A stretch of DNA of 64,000 nt from Suilimivivens aceti (lineage in GTDB: Bacteria > Bacillota > Clostridia > Lachnospirales > Lachnospiraceae), in assembly GCF_025567405.1 (NCBI RefSeq), contig NZ_JAOQKJ010000009.1, positions 1 to 64,000 of the forward strand, written 5' to 3'. The position numbers and the translations under genes are program-made. Below the pieces are notes generated by a model, which was given only the letters and a program-made list of their open reading frames with translations, had not been told where the DNA came from and searched no databases. This document shows, piece after piece, positions 17,711-26,206 of this stretch; the first letter of the stretch is position 1, and every line of letters starts with the position of its first letter.

Positions 17711-18275
17711 TTAAAATAATCCACCTTTCTCCGTCAAATTCCTCGAATTTTTCGGTTGTCACATTCTGCTCAAAATACACTGCAAGGATTCTTTTGATAT
17801 CCTCTTCCTCTGCCCTCTTGGATGTAAATCCCTGCTCTGCCAGCATCTTTTCAATGCGGTTTAAGTAGGAAAAAATTTCATTTTCCTTCTTTTCACGAAG
17901 CCTGATGATCAGCAGAAACTCCCTTGCTGTTGCCATCTGTACCTGCATGCGGTCTAAGTAATTTGCATCCTTTTCCAGCAGTTTTCTTACCACAGGATTG
18001 GTTTCTTCCTCCATCCGCTTCTTCAGATATCTTTTGTTGTCCTCAAAATTCTCTCTGGAATTTAAGCACATCATTTCGATTTCCGTGATGCCCTTAAGCA
18101 CCGTCATCAGTCCATAAATTCTGGCTGACAGACTCTCCTCCGACAGCACGGAAATGTTGCTGGGCTGGATTAAAAAGTAAACCAGCTCCTCATTCCTGTA
18201 TGTTCGGATACTGTAATCCGTCACTTCTCTGGTTCCCATCAGTTCTCTGGTGGATTCCATGTTCTTTTTACTCAT
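17703..18275 (-). CDS. VirB4 N-terminal-like transfer protein
   Basis: A 190-residue protein from ATG 18275 (MSKKNMESTRELMGTREVTDYSIRTYRNEELVYFLIQPSNISVLSEESLSARIYGL...). It resembles the N-terminal, membrane-proximal half of VirB4/TraE proteins and lies exactly where that half would be, between PrgI and the ATPase gene. It has no ATP motif. GGAGGT nine bases upstream decides the start. It overlaps both neighbours by 8 bp, so the three are translated as a coupled set. The role as a VirB4 partner is inferred from position and general similarity. Confidence 0.7.
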   Translation of the reverse strand: MSKKNMESTRELMGTREVTDYSIRTYRNEELVYFLIQPSNISVLSEESLSARIYGLMTVLKGITEIEMMCLNSRENFEDNKRYLKKRMEEETNPVVRKLLEKDANYLDRMQVQMATAREFLLIIRLREKKENEIFSYLNRIEKMLAEQGFTSKRAEEEDIKRILAVYFEQNVTTEKFEEFDGERWIILNE

Positions 18276-18537
18276 CCGGTGTGTACCTCCATTCATATTG
18301 CTGCTGATCCATGAAAAAATAAGCACAGGCATACCGGATAAAATCCATAATGGTCGTATCCTCCACCTGTATGGTCAGAAAGGCATAGGCTCCTGCGATG
18401 ACTAACGGGAACCACACCCCTGCATAGGCGAACGCAAACACAGAGAATAAAATAATGATTCCGACAATGGCTAAGTCCTTTAATCCCCACAGCCACATGG
18501 TTGCCTTTGCCTTCAAGTTATCGGGATAGATATACAT
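18268..18537 (-). CDS. PrgI/TcpE-like T4SS membrane protein
   Basis: An 89-residue protein with two transmembrane helices (about 18-40 and 43-60) and a charged C-terminus (FFMDQQQYEWRYTPDE). This is the size and topology of PrgI/VirB3-like proteins that sit directly upstream of VirB4. The start at 18537 has a GAGGAAGAGG site and lies inside the 3' end of the C5 methyltransferase gene (20 bp overlap). Confidence 0.83.
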   Translation of the reverse strand: MYIYPDNLKAKATMWLWGLKDLAIVGIIILFSVFAFAYAGVWFPLVIAGAYAFLTIQVEDTTIMDFIRYACAYFFMDQQQYEWRYTPDE

Positions 18538-20050
18538 CCTCTTCCTCCTCTCCCATTTTTGATAAGTACATGGCGATGCCGCATAGAATAAAATCTACGC
18601 ATGGCACCGCCACACTGTTCCCCAGCGCTCTGTATCTTGCACTGTCACTTGCCCTTGGTATGTCCGTCCAGTAATCCGGAAATCCCATCAGCCTTTCGCA
18701 CTCCAATGGTATAAGTCTTCGTACCAGACTGCTCATATCTACAATGCATTTGCCTTGGTCCACATATTGGTTACTGATCATCTTCTCATCCCCGGCACAC
18801 AGACTTCCTATGACCTCTTGGTATGGTTTTCGCTCATTTTCCGGAGCAAACACACAATGCCTGTCTTCTGTGGTCAGGGTATAACTGATGCCCTGCTGGT
18901 ACCCACATCCGTTTCCACCATTCTTTTCCTTCCGGTTTATAATGTTTCCGGCAATGCAGAATGGTTCTTTATTAACGGCAAGGGGTGTATTGTTTCCTCC
19001 TGTACCTAGTGCTGATGTAATGGTCTGGGCAACCTCCACAGGACCGGTATACCGGGTGTCTGGTCCGTGATTGTCAAACAGTATCGGCTGGTTATTTCCT
19101 GCCATGCCTGCCGCTGCGGTAATGGTCGGACAGTACCCGATTCCGATTTCCACATTCCCCTGACTGGTTGCCATGATAATGGGCGGATTGGAACGTCCGT
19201 GTGCAAGCAGGGTTCCGCTCTTATTTTCATGCACATCCATCCGCTCTCCGCCCTGATCTAACAGGCAGATTACATAGTCTTTTCTGGGACTTGCCCTGCC
19301 TGCATCAGCAGTGCCTGTTTTAAAATAGCAGGCAACACCTTTCCTCTCTTCTCGCTTCTTCTGATAATTCCTCCACACGCTGTCGGACTCAAATAGTATT
19401 TCACCGGCACTGTGTCCTCCAAAATCTGCGACAAGGAAGATGCGATTTCTTCTCTGGGGGACACCCCAAAATTGAGCGTCCAATACTCTCCAAGCAACAG
19501 AGAATCCTTCTCCCATAATAAGCCCGGCAGGAGTCCATGCCCCTCCCGGCGGTCCAGGTATAGATACGTCTGCCTCTTTGATGCGGCAGACCTCTTCGAG
19601 GACTGTGTGGAAGTCGGCTCCGTGTGTTTCTCCACTGGAGAAGGCTCCCGGCACGTTTTCCCAGAGCATATACCGAGGTCGAATAAACTCATCTGTCCGT
19701 CTTCTATGGTTTCTCATCCTCCTTCTGTCCTGTTTTCTCATTTCTTTTACAATCCGTACCTGTTCCATGAATAAGCCGGACCTCTCCCCTGCAAGCCCCT
19801 CTCTCTTGCCCGCCACGGATAAATCCTGACAGGGGGAGCCTCCTGCTATCACATCTACCACCGGCAGATTTGCCCCATGCAGTTTCGTAATATCCCCCAT
19901 ATGCTTCATCTGCGGAAAGCGGTATGCTGTCACCGCCATCGGAAAGGGTTCTATCTCGCTTGCCCACACGGGACGGATATCATTCATGGTAGCTGCCAGC
20001 GGAAATCCGCCTATCCCATCAAACAGACTTCCTAATTTCAACTCTGTCAT
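18518..20050 (-). CDS. C5 cytosine DNA methyltransferase
   Basis: A 510-residue DNA methyltransferase. Motif I is LGSLFDGIGGFPLAA, motif IV GGSPCQDLSVAG (catalytic Cys), motif VI ENVPGAFSS, motif VIII VPQRRNRIFLV, and motif X RALGNSVAVPC at the C-terminus. A long variable target-recognition region (about 250-420) separates VIII from IX. Orphan C5 methylases lodged inside the T4SS operon are a recurring trait of Clostridia elements and probably protect incoming DNA from host restriction. It overlaps PrgI and starts 10 bp after virB6. Confidence 0.93.
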   Translation of the reverse strand: MTELKLGSLFDGIGGFPLAATMNDIRPVWASEIEPFPMAVTAYRFPQMKHMGDITKLHGANLPVVDVIAGGSPCQDLSVAGKREGLAGERSGLFMEQVRIVKEMRKQDRRRMRNHRRRTDEFIRPRYMLWENVPGAFSSGETHGADFHTVLEEVCRIKEADVSIPGPPGGAWTPAGLIMGEGFSVAWRVLDAQFWGVPQRRNRIFLVADFGGHSAGEILFESDSVWRNYQKKREERKGVACYFKTGTADAGRASPRKDYVICLLDQGGERMDVHENKSGTLLAHGRSNPPIIMATSQGNVEIGIGYCPTITAAAGMAGNNQPILFDNHGPDTRYTGPVEVAQTITSALGTGGNNTPLAVNKEPFCIAGNIINRKEKNGGNGCGYQQGISYTLTTEDRHCVFAPENERKPYQEVIGSLCAGDEKMISNQYVDQGKCIVDMSSLVRRLIPLECERLMGFPDYWTDIPRASDSARYRALGNSVAVPCVDFILCGIAMYLSKMGEEEEDVYLSR

Positions 20051-20059
20051 AGCACCACC

Positions 20060-20920
20060 TTATGCTGCCACTGCCTTCACGACCGTTCTGGTCATATTGA
20101 TGGCGGTCTGGGCTGCATACACACTGCTCATGATGTTGGTCTTGGTGCTGGTATCCAATCCGAACTGTCCTGCAATACGAGGCACCTCTGTGCTGGATAA
20201 CATGAGTCCTAAACCTAACAATGGATGGTCTTTAAATACCATAAGTCCTGCGGTTAAGATAGTGGACTGCAAAAACGCAGTGATACAGATGCCAATGACC
20301 TGCTTGCACCACTGGATAAATCCATCTATGTATCCTCTGGGAACAGAGAACATATAAAGGCTTCCAACCGCTATCTGGATTAAGAGGATTCCACCTCTTT
20401 TTAAGTTGGCAAAGAACACTTTGATTACTGCATAACCCATCATGACTGCACAAAAAGTCATCAGAATGGGATTTCCGATTCCCGGAAAAGATGCAGACAT
20501 TAACACCTGCTGTGCTGTCAGACCAATGCTTTCTGCATTGGTAATGCCCGTAATCGCCGAACCGAACGTTCCTTGCAGGGATACACACAGCGAGTACAGG
20601 TTGACCGGTACTACCGTGAACAGACTTACCGCCATAAAACCTTTGATATAATTCATGGCAGTGTCTTTTATGCTTCCCCTGCCTCCCTGATACTCAATGG
20701 CACACTCAAAGGCTCCTACCACAAGTCCGACACCAAACAGTGCCCAGCCAAGGTAACTAAAAAAAGTGGTAACTGCGTTTACCCAAGGCAACTCAAACAG
20801 TTCCACTCCCATGTTATTCATCATCACAAAGAAATCATTTAGAAACCCTATGATTTTCCCATATATCCAGTCAAGTATCTGGTCCAGGATAGTCTCGGCC
20901 ACAAAATCAAATATAAACAT
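20060..20920 (-). CDS. VirB6/TrbL-like polytopic channel protein
   Basis: A 286-residue integral membrane protein with about six hydrophobic helices (for example WVNAVTTFFSYLGWALFGVGLVVG, GFMAVSLFTVVPVNLYSLCV, ILMTFCAVMMGYAVIKVFF). Its central loop contains EYQGGRGSIKDTAMNYIKG. The amphipathic start MFIFDFVAETILDQILDWIYGKI is typical of the CD1112-type TrbL/VirB6 proteins of Gram-positive elements. It forms part of the inner channel of the T4SS. Position next to PrgI, VirB4 and the pilin gene supports the call. Confidence 0.87.
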   Translation of the reverse strand: MFIFDFVAETILDQILDWIYGKIIGFLNDFFVMMNNMGVELFELPWVNAVTTFFSYLGWALFGVGLVVGAFECAIEYQGGRGSIKDTAMNYIKGFMAVSLFTVVPVNLYSLCVSLQGTFGSAITGITNAESIGLTAQQVLMSASFPGIGNPILMTFCAVMMGYAVIKVFFANLKRGGILLIQIAVGSLYMFSVPRGYIDGFIQWCKQVIGICITAFLQSTILTAGLMVFKDHPLLGLGLMLSSTEVPRIAGQFGLDTSTKTNIMSSVYAAQTAINMTRTVVKAVAA

Positions 20921-20948
20921 AGCTTGCCTCCTTCCTGTTTATTGCTCC

Positions 20949-21389
20949 CTATGTACCCATCTGTATGGTACAGTCCTGTTCTGCCTGCGCCATTACCATA
21001 TCCTGAAATACAGACATATAATTTTCTAAAGTGTCTGCAACCTTCTGGTACTCTGCCGCACCCGGACGGAACACATACCAATCGCTTTTTCCACTATCTG
21101 TCCAGATATGGGGATTGACTCCCTCCTTAAAATTAGGATTGCTTACCTTCTGTTTTCCCCAGATATCCGAAAATTGAAGAAGAATACTATCTACCACTCC
21201 TTCTTTTCTGTTGATAACAGATGCCTTTATGCCTGCATAATGGTCACTGACTCCAAGGGTTACAAACTCCACTCTGGCTCTTAAATCTCCGCCAATGGTT
21301 CCATAGCACATACGACCTACATATTTCTGGTCTTTTAAAATGGCACTGTCTCCCATAATCTTTTTCAGTTCCGATTCAAAAAAATTCAT
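20949..21389 (-). CDS. uncharacterised element protein
   Basis: A 146-residue soluble protein (MNFFESELKKIMGDSAILKDQKYVGRMCYGTIGGDLRARVEFVTLGVSDHYAGIKASVINRKEG...). It looks alpha/beta, with a central KVSNPNFKEGVNPHIWTDSGK segment. Similar proteins accompany conjugation and phage genes in Clostridia, but I know no function. It lies between the HepT terminator and virB6 and is probably expressed with virB6. No signal peptide or membrane segment. Confidence 0.6.
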   Translation of the reverse strand: MNFFESELKKIMGDSAILKDQKYVGRMCYGTIGGDLRARVEFVTLGVSDHYAGIKASVINRKEGVVDSILLQFSDIWGKQKVSNPNFKEGVNPHIWTDSGKSDWYVFRPGAAEYQKVADTLENYMSVFQDMVMAQAEQDCTIQMGT

Positions 21390-21413
21390 TTCCGCTTACC
21401 TCATTTTGGACAT

Positions 21414-21452
21414 AAAAAAACTATCCTGCCTGATAAAGCGGATAGTTTTTAA
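21414..21452 (-). terminator. intrinsic terminator after hepT-like gene
   Basis: On the minus strand AAAACTATCC-13-base loop-GGATAGTTTT runs into TTT. It lies about 30 bp past the HepT-like stop and would isolate the toxin-antitoxin pair from the gene at 20949-21389. Confidence 0.75.
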
Positions 21453-21479
21453 TAATGTATTTTATTTTGTTTTATAGCA

Positions 21480-21875
21480 TCAGGAAAGGTTCATTGTCTG
21501 GCTTTCATTGCATTCCTGCTCCAAAGCCTGATGCTCTGTAATAATCTGACAGCAGTAATCGTTTAAGTCCGGGATATCATTTAACAAGGTTTCCCATAGC
21601 GTTTCCTTATCAATTTTACCATAGTTATGAGCCACCACATTTCTTAATGCTTTTATCTGATTCCAAGGTACTTTGTTATATGCACTCTTAAATTCATCCG
21701 TAAAATGTGTTGTCAGTTCTCCTATCTGCAATACACAAAGCGCTACCGCATTCTGGTAAATAGAGTTGGAAACGAAGATATCATAATCCCTTCCAAACGT
21801 ATCCATTGTATAATTGATTTCTGCGCAATAATCTCTGATATGCATTAAGATATCTATATTTCTACTGCCCTGCAT
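21480..21875 (-). CDS. hepT: HepT-like toxin (HEPN ribonuclease)
   Basis: A 131-residue all-helical protein with the HEPN signature Rx4-6H seen as LRNVVAHNYGKID near residues 78-90 (Arg, His and the Tyr that partner MNT enzymes modify). The gene overlaps its MNT-domain partner by 14 bp. Characterised HepT/MntA pairs use the nucleotidyltransferase to nucleotidylate the HEPN Tyr and block its RNase. The extra C-terminal tail (EHQALEQECNESQTMNLS) is unusual but harmless to the call. Confidence 0.87.
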   Translation of the reverse strand: MQGSRNIDILMHIRDYCAEINYTMDTFGRDYDIFVSNSIYQNAVALCVLQIGELTTHFTDEFKSAYNKVPWNQIKALRNVVAHNYGKIDKETLWETLLNDIPDLNDYCCQIITEHQALEQECNESQTMNLS

Positions 21876-22167
21876 ATAGCATCACCTCATCCTTCTTTAT
21901 ACTCTCAAGAAATTCATCTGACAGACTTCCTGTAGTCAGTACATCTACTTTTCGTCCTAATGCATCCGACACTTCCGTATAAAAACCGCATAAGGCAAAC
22001 ATTCCTTTCAGGTTCCCTTTTTCAATACGGATGTCTATGTCACTCTGTTCATCAAAATCTCCTCTGGCAAAGGAACCGAACAGATATACCTGTGCAATCT
22101 GATATTTCTCCGCAATAGGTGTTACGATATTTTTTATTTCATCAATCGTATATGTTTTTACTTCCAT
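21862..22167 (-). CDS. mntA: MntA-like minimal nucleotidyltransferase antitoxin
   Basis: A 101-residue nucleotidyltransferase with the core VYLFGSFARGDFDEQSDIDIRIE (GS-x9-DxD) near residues 30-52 and a third acidic residue in RKVDVLTT. It has the standard length for this group. It precedes and overlaps the HEPN gene, forming a complete HepT/MntA module within the conjugation operon, and probably neutralises HepT by transferring nucleotides to it. It likely has its own promoter in the 22168-22254 gap. Confidence 0.87.
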   Translation of the reverse strand: MEVKTYTIDEIKNIVTPIAEKYQIAQVYLFGSFARGDFDEQSDIDIRIEKGNLKGMFALCGFYTEVSDALGRKVDVLTTGSLSDEFLESIKKDEVMLYAGQ

Positions 22168-22254
22168 TCTGCATTCCTCCTCTCACTATAATTATACCCG
22201 TCTTCTTGATAAATGTCTATGGATAGCCCTCTTTTTTGGGCAGTTTTCCCTTTC

Positions 22255-22593
22255 CTACATTCCAAGAATTGTCCAGATATAGGCAGGTGCGGTCAGGGTA
22301 AAGACCAGACAGGCAAACAGAATTGCCGGAGCTGCCCATTCAAACTGTCCGTGCTTTCGGTAATCAAAATATGCGGTTCCCAGCTTTGCAAAAAAGAATA
22401 CTGCAAGGATCAAATCAATCGCAGGGAATACAACCTTGTTTACCACCGTCTTAATCTGCGCGGAGGCATCCTTCCATGTCCCCTCAATAGCTCCTGCCAC
22501 ATCTCCTGTTCCGGCTGCACATACCGTAGTGCCAAACATAAGGGAACACACAAGTACCAGCATTACCATCACTAACCATTTCTTTTTCTTCAT
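22255..22593 (-). CDS. DUF3852/VirB2-like pilin protein
   Basis: A 112-residue protein with a cleavable signal (MKKKKWLVMVMLVLVCSLMFGTTVCAAG), a short polar segment, and two hydrophobic helices (VVFPAIDLILAVFFFAKL and WAAPAILFACLVFTLTAPAYIW) joined by a polar loop. This topology is that of VirB2/TrbC pilins. It precedes virB6 and is probably the T4SS pilin or channel subunit. It would act alongside, not instead of, the Tad-type system further upstream. Confidence 0.8.
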   Translation of the reverse strand: MKKKKWLVMVMLVLVCSLMFGTTVCAAGTGDVAGAIEGTWKDASAQIKTVVNKVVFPAIDLILAVFFFAKLGTAYFDYRKHGQFEWAAPAILFACLVFTLTAPAYIWTILGM

Positions 22594-22617
22594 TTCTCTT
22601 CCTTTCTCCTTTCGGTA

Positions 22618-22643
22618 CAGAAAAATACTGCCCGTAAGCAGTC
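22618..22643 (-). terminator. short hairpin after the 154-residue protein gene
   Basis: On the minus strand GGACTGC-TTACGG-GCAGT is followed by ATTTTTC. The stem is short, so it is a weak or partial terminator between the exported-protein genes and the pilin gene. Confidence 0.5.
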
Positions 22644-22662
22644 CTTTTCCACTTGTTTTTAG

Positions 22663-23127
22663 TTACATTGTTATCTGAGGTGTCTGCGTCTGCTCCTGAA
22701 AAAGCTCTGCTACCTCATAGATATTGGGGTTCTCATAGAACCTTAAATCTCCTCTGAATCCTATCTTCAGATGGCTGAATTCTTCTCCAAGTTTCCGAAT
22801 TTCCTCCGGCGCTCCGCCAGGGAACTCCTGATTCCATATCACCCAATCCCCATTCTGGTATCTTGGGGATAACTCCAACACCACATATTCTTCCGGTACA
22901 AACTTTGGATATCTCCTTGGAAGTCCGTTTGCATCATAGTAAAGTTTTCCTTCTTCCATGACCGTTAACTCCATTAGTCTTAAGGCATCCTCCAAGGAAG
23001 TGCAGAACCAGCATTCTCTATCCTTAAATTTTCTTATCCTCCCATCCTGTAAAATAGGCTCTACGTTCTCCCTTTTTGTGTAGTGATAGAGCAGTCCTTT
23101 TGGTCCGTCGATTCTTTCATACGCCAT
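22663..23127 (-). CDS. uncharacterised protein with ART-like N-terminus
   Basis: A 154-residue soluble protein beginning GLLYHYTKRENVEPILQDGRIRKFKDRECWFCTSLEDAL. The YHYT...N...IL..G.I pattern recalls small ADP-ribosyltransferase-fold proteins (DarT, DUF952 and similar), but the remaining catalytic residues are not clear. It is encoded 4 bp after the large secreted protein, within the transfer operon. It could be an enzyme acting on DNA or protein in the recipient, or an inactive fold. I would not assign an activity. Confidence 0.5.
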   Translation of the reverse strand: MAYERIDGPKGLLYHYTKRENVEPILQDGRIRKFKDRECWFCTSLEDALRLMELTVMEEGKLYYDANGLPRRYPKFVPEEYVVLELSPRYQNGDWVIWNQEFPGGAPEEIRKLGEEFSHLKIGFRGDLRFYENPNIYEVAELFQEQTQTPQITM

Positions 23128-23131
23128 ACCG

Positions 23132-24898
23132 TTACCTTGCCCTTTGTGGTGCTATGTGCCAGTCATCCCATAAATCTCCCGATATCTGTACGGAGTCTGT
23201 CAGATTCACACTGAGCATTCCATCCGGTGTCCAGCAGTCCAGTAAGTATGTGTAGACCGTATAGGTACCATTCGGCATCCACACAGGAGTGAAATGTGTT
23301 CTTCGGTTATAGGTGGAATAATGGTTATTCCGAAACTCAAACCCTGCATGGTACCCGCTTCTTGTTCTGTCTAGCAATCTCCAATAGGTCTTATAATAAA
23401 ACTCCGGGAAATAACTGACTGCTGTCTGCGGTGGTGTGGTTGCCGAGGACTGGCCTGTGGATACACTGGCATTTACACTGATGTTCACACCATAGCCACT
23501 CTTGATAGTGGTAGCTGTTGCAGTAGGGGATTTGGCATCCGTAGTAAGATCCATTGTTGCTGATAGGGATGCCGAATATCTGTCCAAGCTAAACTCCCAC
23601 CAGCCTTCGTCCACGTACTCTCCCTCATCTTCCCAATATCCATGACTGCTTTCACAGTCTTCCTTACACTCTTCCGTATGGGAACCTGTTTTCCATTTCC
23701 AATCACTATGCCATACCCATTTTTCTTTCCACCAAGGCCTCCATACACTCCATGACGCACTTGTCTTCTGCGGATTTGCAGGAATAATGGCATTGCCTGC
23801 ATTGTAGGAATCATTTCTGTCATCCGCTACCGGATTGGGCGGTGGATTCCTATCAAGGTCTACGATGTTGGCAGTAATCGTTCCCTTACTTGCACTGCCT
23901 CCTCCGCTGACACTCACGTTTATGGTGATATACTGTTCCGTAGACGGTGTATGCCATTTCACCCACACAAGCTGCTGTCCGTCCTCCGGATAATACACAT
24001 TGTTTACCGTGTAGTTCCTTCCAAGGATACTAAACGTTACACTTACCGGATGGTCGGGATCGCTCTGCCCTCCACTTATGGTGACGGTTGTTACCACATC
24101 CGTGTCTACCCGGTACTCATAATCTGCCGCAATCACTTCCGGTGTTACCACCTCATTAAACCTTACAATACCAAGTCCTAATGAACCGATAATCTCATCA
24201 TCTGAGACCTTCTGGTTCTTACCGCCACCCCAAGCCGGATATCCCAGGTCTGAGGTTTCCAAAAACATGGCGAGGGGCAGATTTTTATGCGTCAGAGACG
24301 TCAGCTTCTTTCTTAACATACCACCTCTGACCTGGTTATACATTGCTGCTTCTGTAGCGGTGAATGCAGTTCGTACTCCTTCAAACGTCACATACGCAAT
24401 AGGTTCCAATAACAACTTATAGTCCCCACCTATCAACGTATCATAGTTCATCCCCACATATCCTGCGATACTTCGTATGACCTGCTCATCTGTAAAATAA
24501 CTTTTGATAGCGGCTAGACTTGCACTGCCGGAGGATGTGGTAATAATTTTGGGCAGAGACTGGGTAGGATTGATATAACTGTAACTTCCTGTATCCGGTG
24601 TTAATACTGTTCCACTCCGGTACTGACTTTTACAGACCTTTCCAAACTGTACTCTAATATCGTTCGGTTGTTTGTTTGTCAGGTCTATGGACGCACTTAC
24701 TGCACTTCCGTCACTGGCACTAACCACTGTGACTCTGACTCCTTCATCTCCGGTATTCCAGAAGTTTGTGTCCGTACCTTCTCCTAATCCTCCACCGCCA
24801 TTGTTAATGTTTCCATTGCCTTCGGCATGCACTGTCATGGGTGAGAGTGTAGATAGGATTAACAAAAAGGTCAAGACTAATAACTTAAATCTTTTCAT
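23132..24898 (-). CDS. large secreted protein of the transfer module
   Basis: A 588-residue exported protein with a clear signal peptide (MKRFKLLVLTFLLILSTLSPMTVHA, cleavage after HA). A Gly/Asn-rich mature start and beta-rich domains follow. Trp-rich segments (SVWRPWWKEKWVWHSDWKW near 395 and DEGWWEF near 435) and a Cys pair (EECKEDCESSHGYW) are visible. There is no sortase motif or membrane anchor at the C-terminus (IAPQRAR). It is surface or extracellular and may be an adhesin or pilus-associated protein for mating. Family not recognised. It follows the DUF6550 gene after a terminator and probably shares a promoter with the 154-residue protein. Confidence 0.7.
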   Translation of the reverse strand: MKRFKLLVLTFLLILSTLSPMTVHAEGNGNINNGGGGLGEGTDTNFWNTGDEGVRVTVVSASDGSAVSASIDLTNKQPNDIRVQFGKVCKSQYRSGTVLTPDTGSYSYINPTQSLPKIITTSSGSASLAAIKSYFTDEQVIRSIAGYVGMNYDTLIGGDYKLLLEPIAYVTFEGVRTAFTATEAAMYNQVRGGMLRKKLTSLTHKNLPLAMFLETSDLGYPAWGGGKNQKVSDDEIIGSLGLGIVRFNEVVTPEVIAADYEYRVDTDVVTTVTISGGQSDPDHPVSVTFSILGRNYTVNNVYYPEDGQQLVWVKWHTPSTEQYITINVSVSGGGSASKGTITANIVDLDRNPPPNPVADDRNDSYNAGNAIIPANPQKTSASWSVWRPWWKEKWVWHSDWKWKTGSHTEECKEDCESSHGYWEDEGEYVDEGWWEFSLDRYSASLSATMDLTTDAKSPTATATTIKSGYGVNISVNASVSTGQSSATTPPQTAVSYFPEFYYKTYWRLLDRTRSGYHAGFEFRNNHYSTYNRRTHFTPVWMPNGTYTVYTYLLDCWTPDGMLSVNLTDSVQISGDLWDDWHIAPQRAR

Positions 24899-24953
24899 GT
24901 TGCCTCCCTTCTAAATGCAGAAAATCACCTGCTGTTGCAAAAAAATTTCTGCA

Positions 24954-24983
24954 TGAAAAAAGCACAGCGTTTTTTGCTGTGCC
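24954..24983 (-). terminator. strong intrinsic terminator after DUF6550 gene
   Basis: On the minus strand GCACAGC-AAAAAAC-GCTGTGC is followed immediately by TTTTTTC. It divides the Tad-pilus operon from the secreted-protein/T4SS operon. Confidence 0.85.
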
Positions 24984-24998
24984 TCTTTCTTGGTATCC

Positions 24999-25541
24999 CT
25001 AATCCATGATACCTACCTTATTTCCATTCTCATACATATCGTCTGCCACGGTACCGCTTCCACCGCCACCGTTATCTACAACCCATCCAAATCCTTCAAT
25101 GTAAATCATACCATCTTTGGTATCTCCGGTTTTCGGAGTATCATCCACAAGCGGTTTCGTCCCTTCCGGCTCCTCATACTCTGGTGGTGTATCCGGCTTT
25201 GTAGTATCCGCATCCTCTGTTAAGGCAGGCGGCTCCTCCGGCTTTTCATCTTCCGTTTTTTCAGGCGTTTGCTGGATTTCCTGCTTTCCGCTCTCCACGC
25301 CATTCTCTGTTTCTGTTTCGATGATTAACTCCTTTGTTTCCTCTGTGCTTTCCGTTTCTTTCTGCACCTGCCCGGTTTCTTCCGTATCCACCATAAGCTC
25401 AACCTCTTCTGTAGGTTTACTCTCTTTAGGTAACTCCTGCACCGGTTCCTTGTAAAGCACCCTGCTGATTCCGAAAATCAATAATACGCTCACTGCTACG
25501 AGTCCTGCGATGATAAGTCTTTTCTTTGTACTATCTTTCAT
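24999..25541 (-). CDS. DUF6550 family single-pass membrane protein
   Basis: A 180-residue protein: short cytoplasmic start, one transmembrane helix (LIIAGLVAVSVLLIFGISRVLY), a long Glu/Thr/Pro-rich extracellular stalk (about 40-140), and a C-terminal motif with IEGFGWVVDNGGG...DDMYENGNKVGIMD. That ending is the conserved part of DUF6550 proteins on Clostridia conjugative elements. The stalk length fits the thickness of the wall, so a pilus or channel spacer role is possible. It is the last gene before a strong terminator. Confidence 0.78.
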   Translation of the reverse strand: MKDSTKKRLIIAGLVAVSVLLIFGISRVLYKEPVQELPKESKPTEEVELMVDTEETGQVQKETESTEETKELIIETETENGVESGKQEIQQTPEKTEDEKPEEPPALTEDADTTKPDTPPEYEEPEGTKPLVDDTPKTGDTKDGMIYIEGFGWVVDNGGGGSGTVADDMYENGNKVGIMD

Positions 25542-25657
25542 AGCAATCCCTCCTGTATGTAGTTTTTAAATTTCTTTTTGTCAATCCCCAACCTACCATA
25601 CAACTTTGCAGAAGTCTATCAAAATGTAATAGGTTGCACGATATCTGTAACATCTTA

Positions 25658-26206
25658 CTAAAATTTCTCTGTATAGGCTGCCCGAACCTTTAGATTTATT
25701 GACATATTGGTGATGATCTTTCCGGCAAATCTTACCGGCACCTCCAGTCTGATGGAGGCATCTGCATAATAGGGGCCGCCTCCTGCACCGAGAGCATTAT
25801 TGTGTATATACACACAAAGATTGCTCAAACAGTACTCCATCTCTCCTCCGTTATTGATTCGAACATATCCCGCCCCGTCCTCTTCCAGTCCGAGTAAAAA
25901 ACACATTCTGCTGTAAATATCCCCATAATCCACCGAGGGAGAAAACGATTCCCCATCCGGCTCATAGCCTGCGGCATATCCTTCCCTGACACTATGGTAA
26001 ACCTCGTTATAATTGTCATTAACTGTGGATATGACGGCAGACTCCATTGCATCCTTGATACCTGCAGCGGTAATCACAAGGCGCATGTATTCTGCAACTC
26101 CAAGGATAATAATCAGCATGCAGATGGTTACGGCCACCACAAGCGGCATCATATTTCCTTTCCGGTCTTTTAATAGGGCGGCAGTCTTTTTTCTTAACTT
26201 CCTCAT
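25658..26206 (-). CDS. TadE/TadG-like pseudopilin
   Basis: A 182-residue protein with a basic start (MRKLRKKTAALLKDRKGNMMPLVVAVTICMLIIILGVAEYMRLVITAAGIKDAMESA). A positively charged leader ending near RKGN is followed by a hydrophobic helix with a Glu, the layout of TadE/TadG-type minor pilins. The rest is an extracytoplasmic beta-rich domain. It overlaps the DUF4320 gene by 4 bp and is downstream of tadC. It is likely processed by the prepilin peptidase system. Confidence 0.72.
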   Translation of the reverse strand: MRKLRKKTAALLKDRKGNMMPLVVAVTICMLIIILGVAEYMRLVITAAGIKDAMESAVISTVNDNYNEVYHSVREGYAAGYEPDGESFSPSVDYGDIYSRMCFLLGLEEDGAGYVRINNGGEMEYCLSNLCVYIHNNALGAGGGPYYADASIRLEVPVRFAGKIITNMSINLKVRAAYTEKF

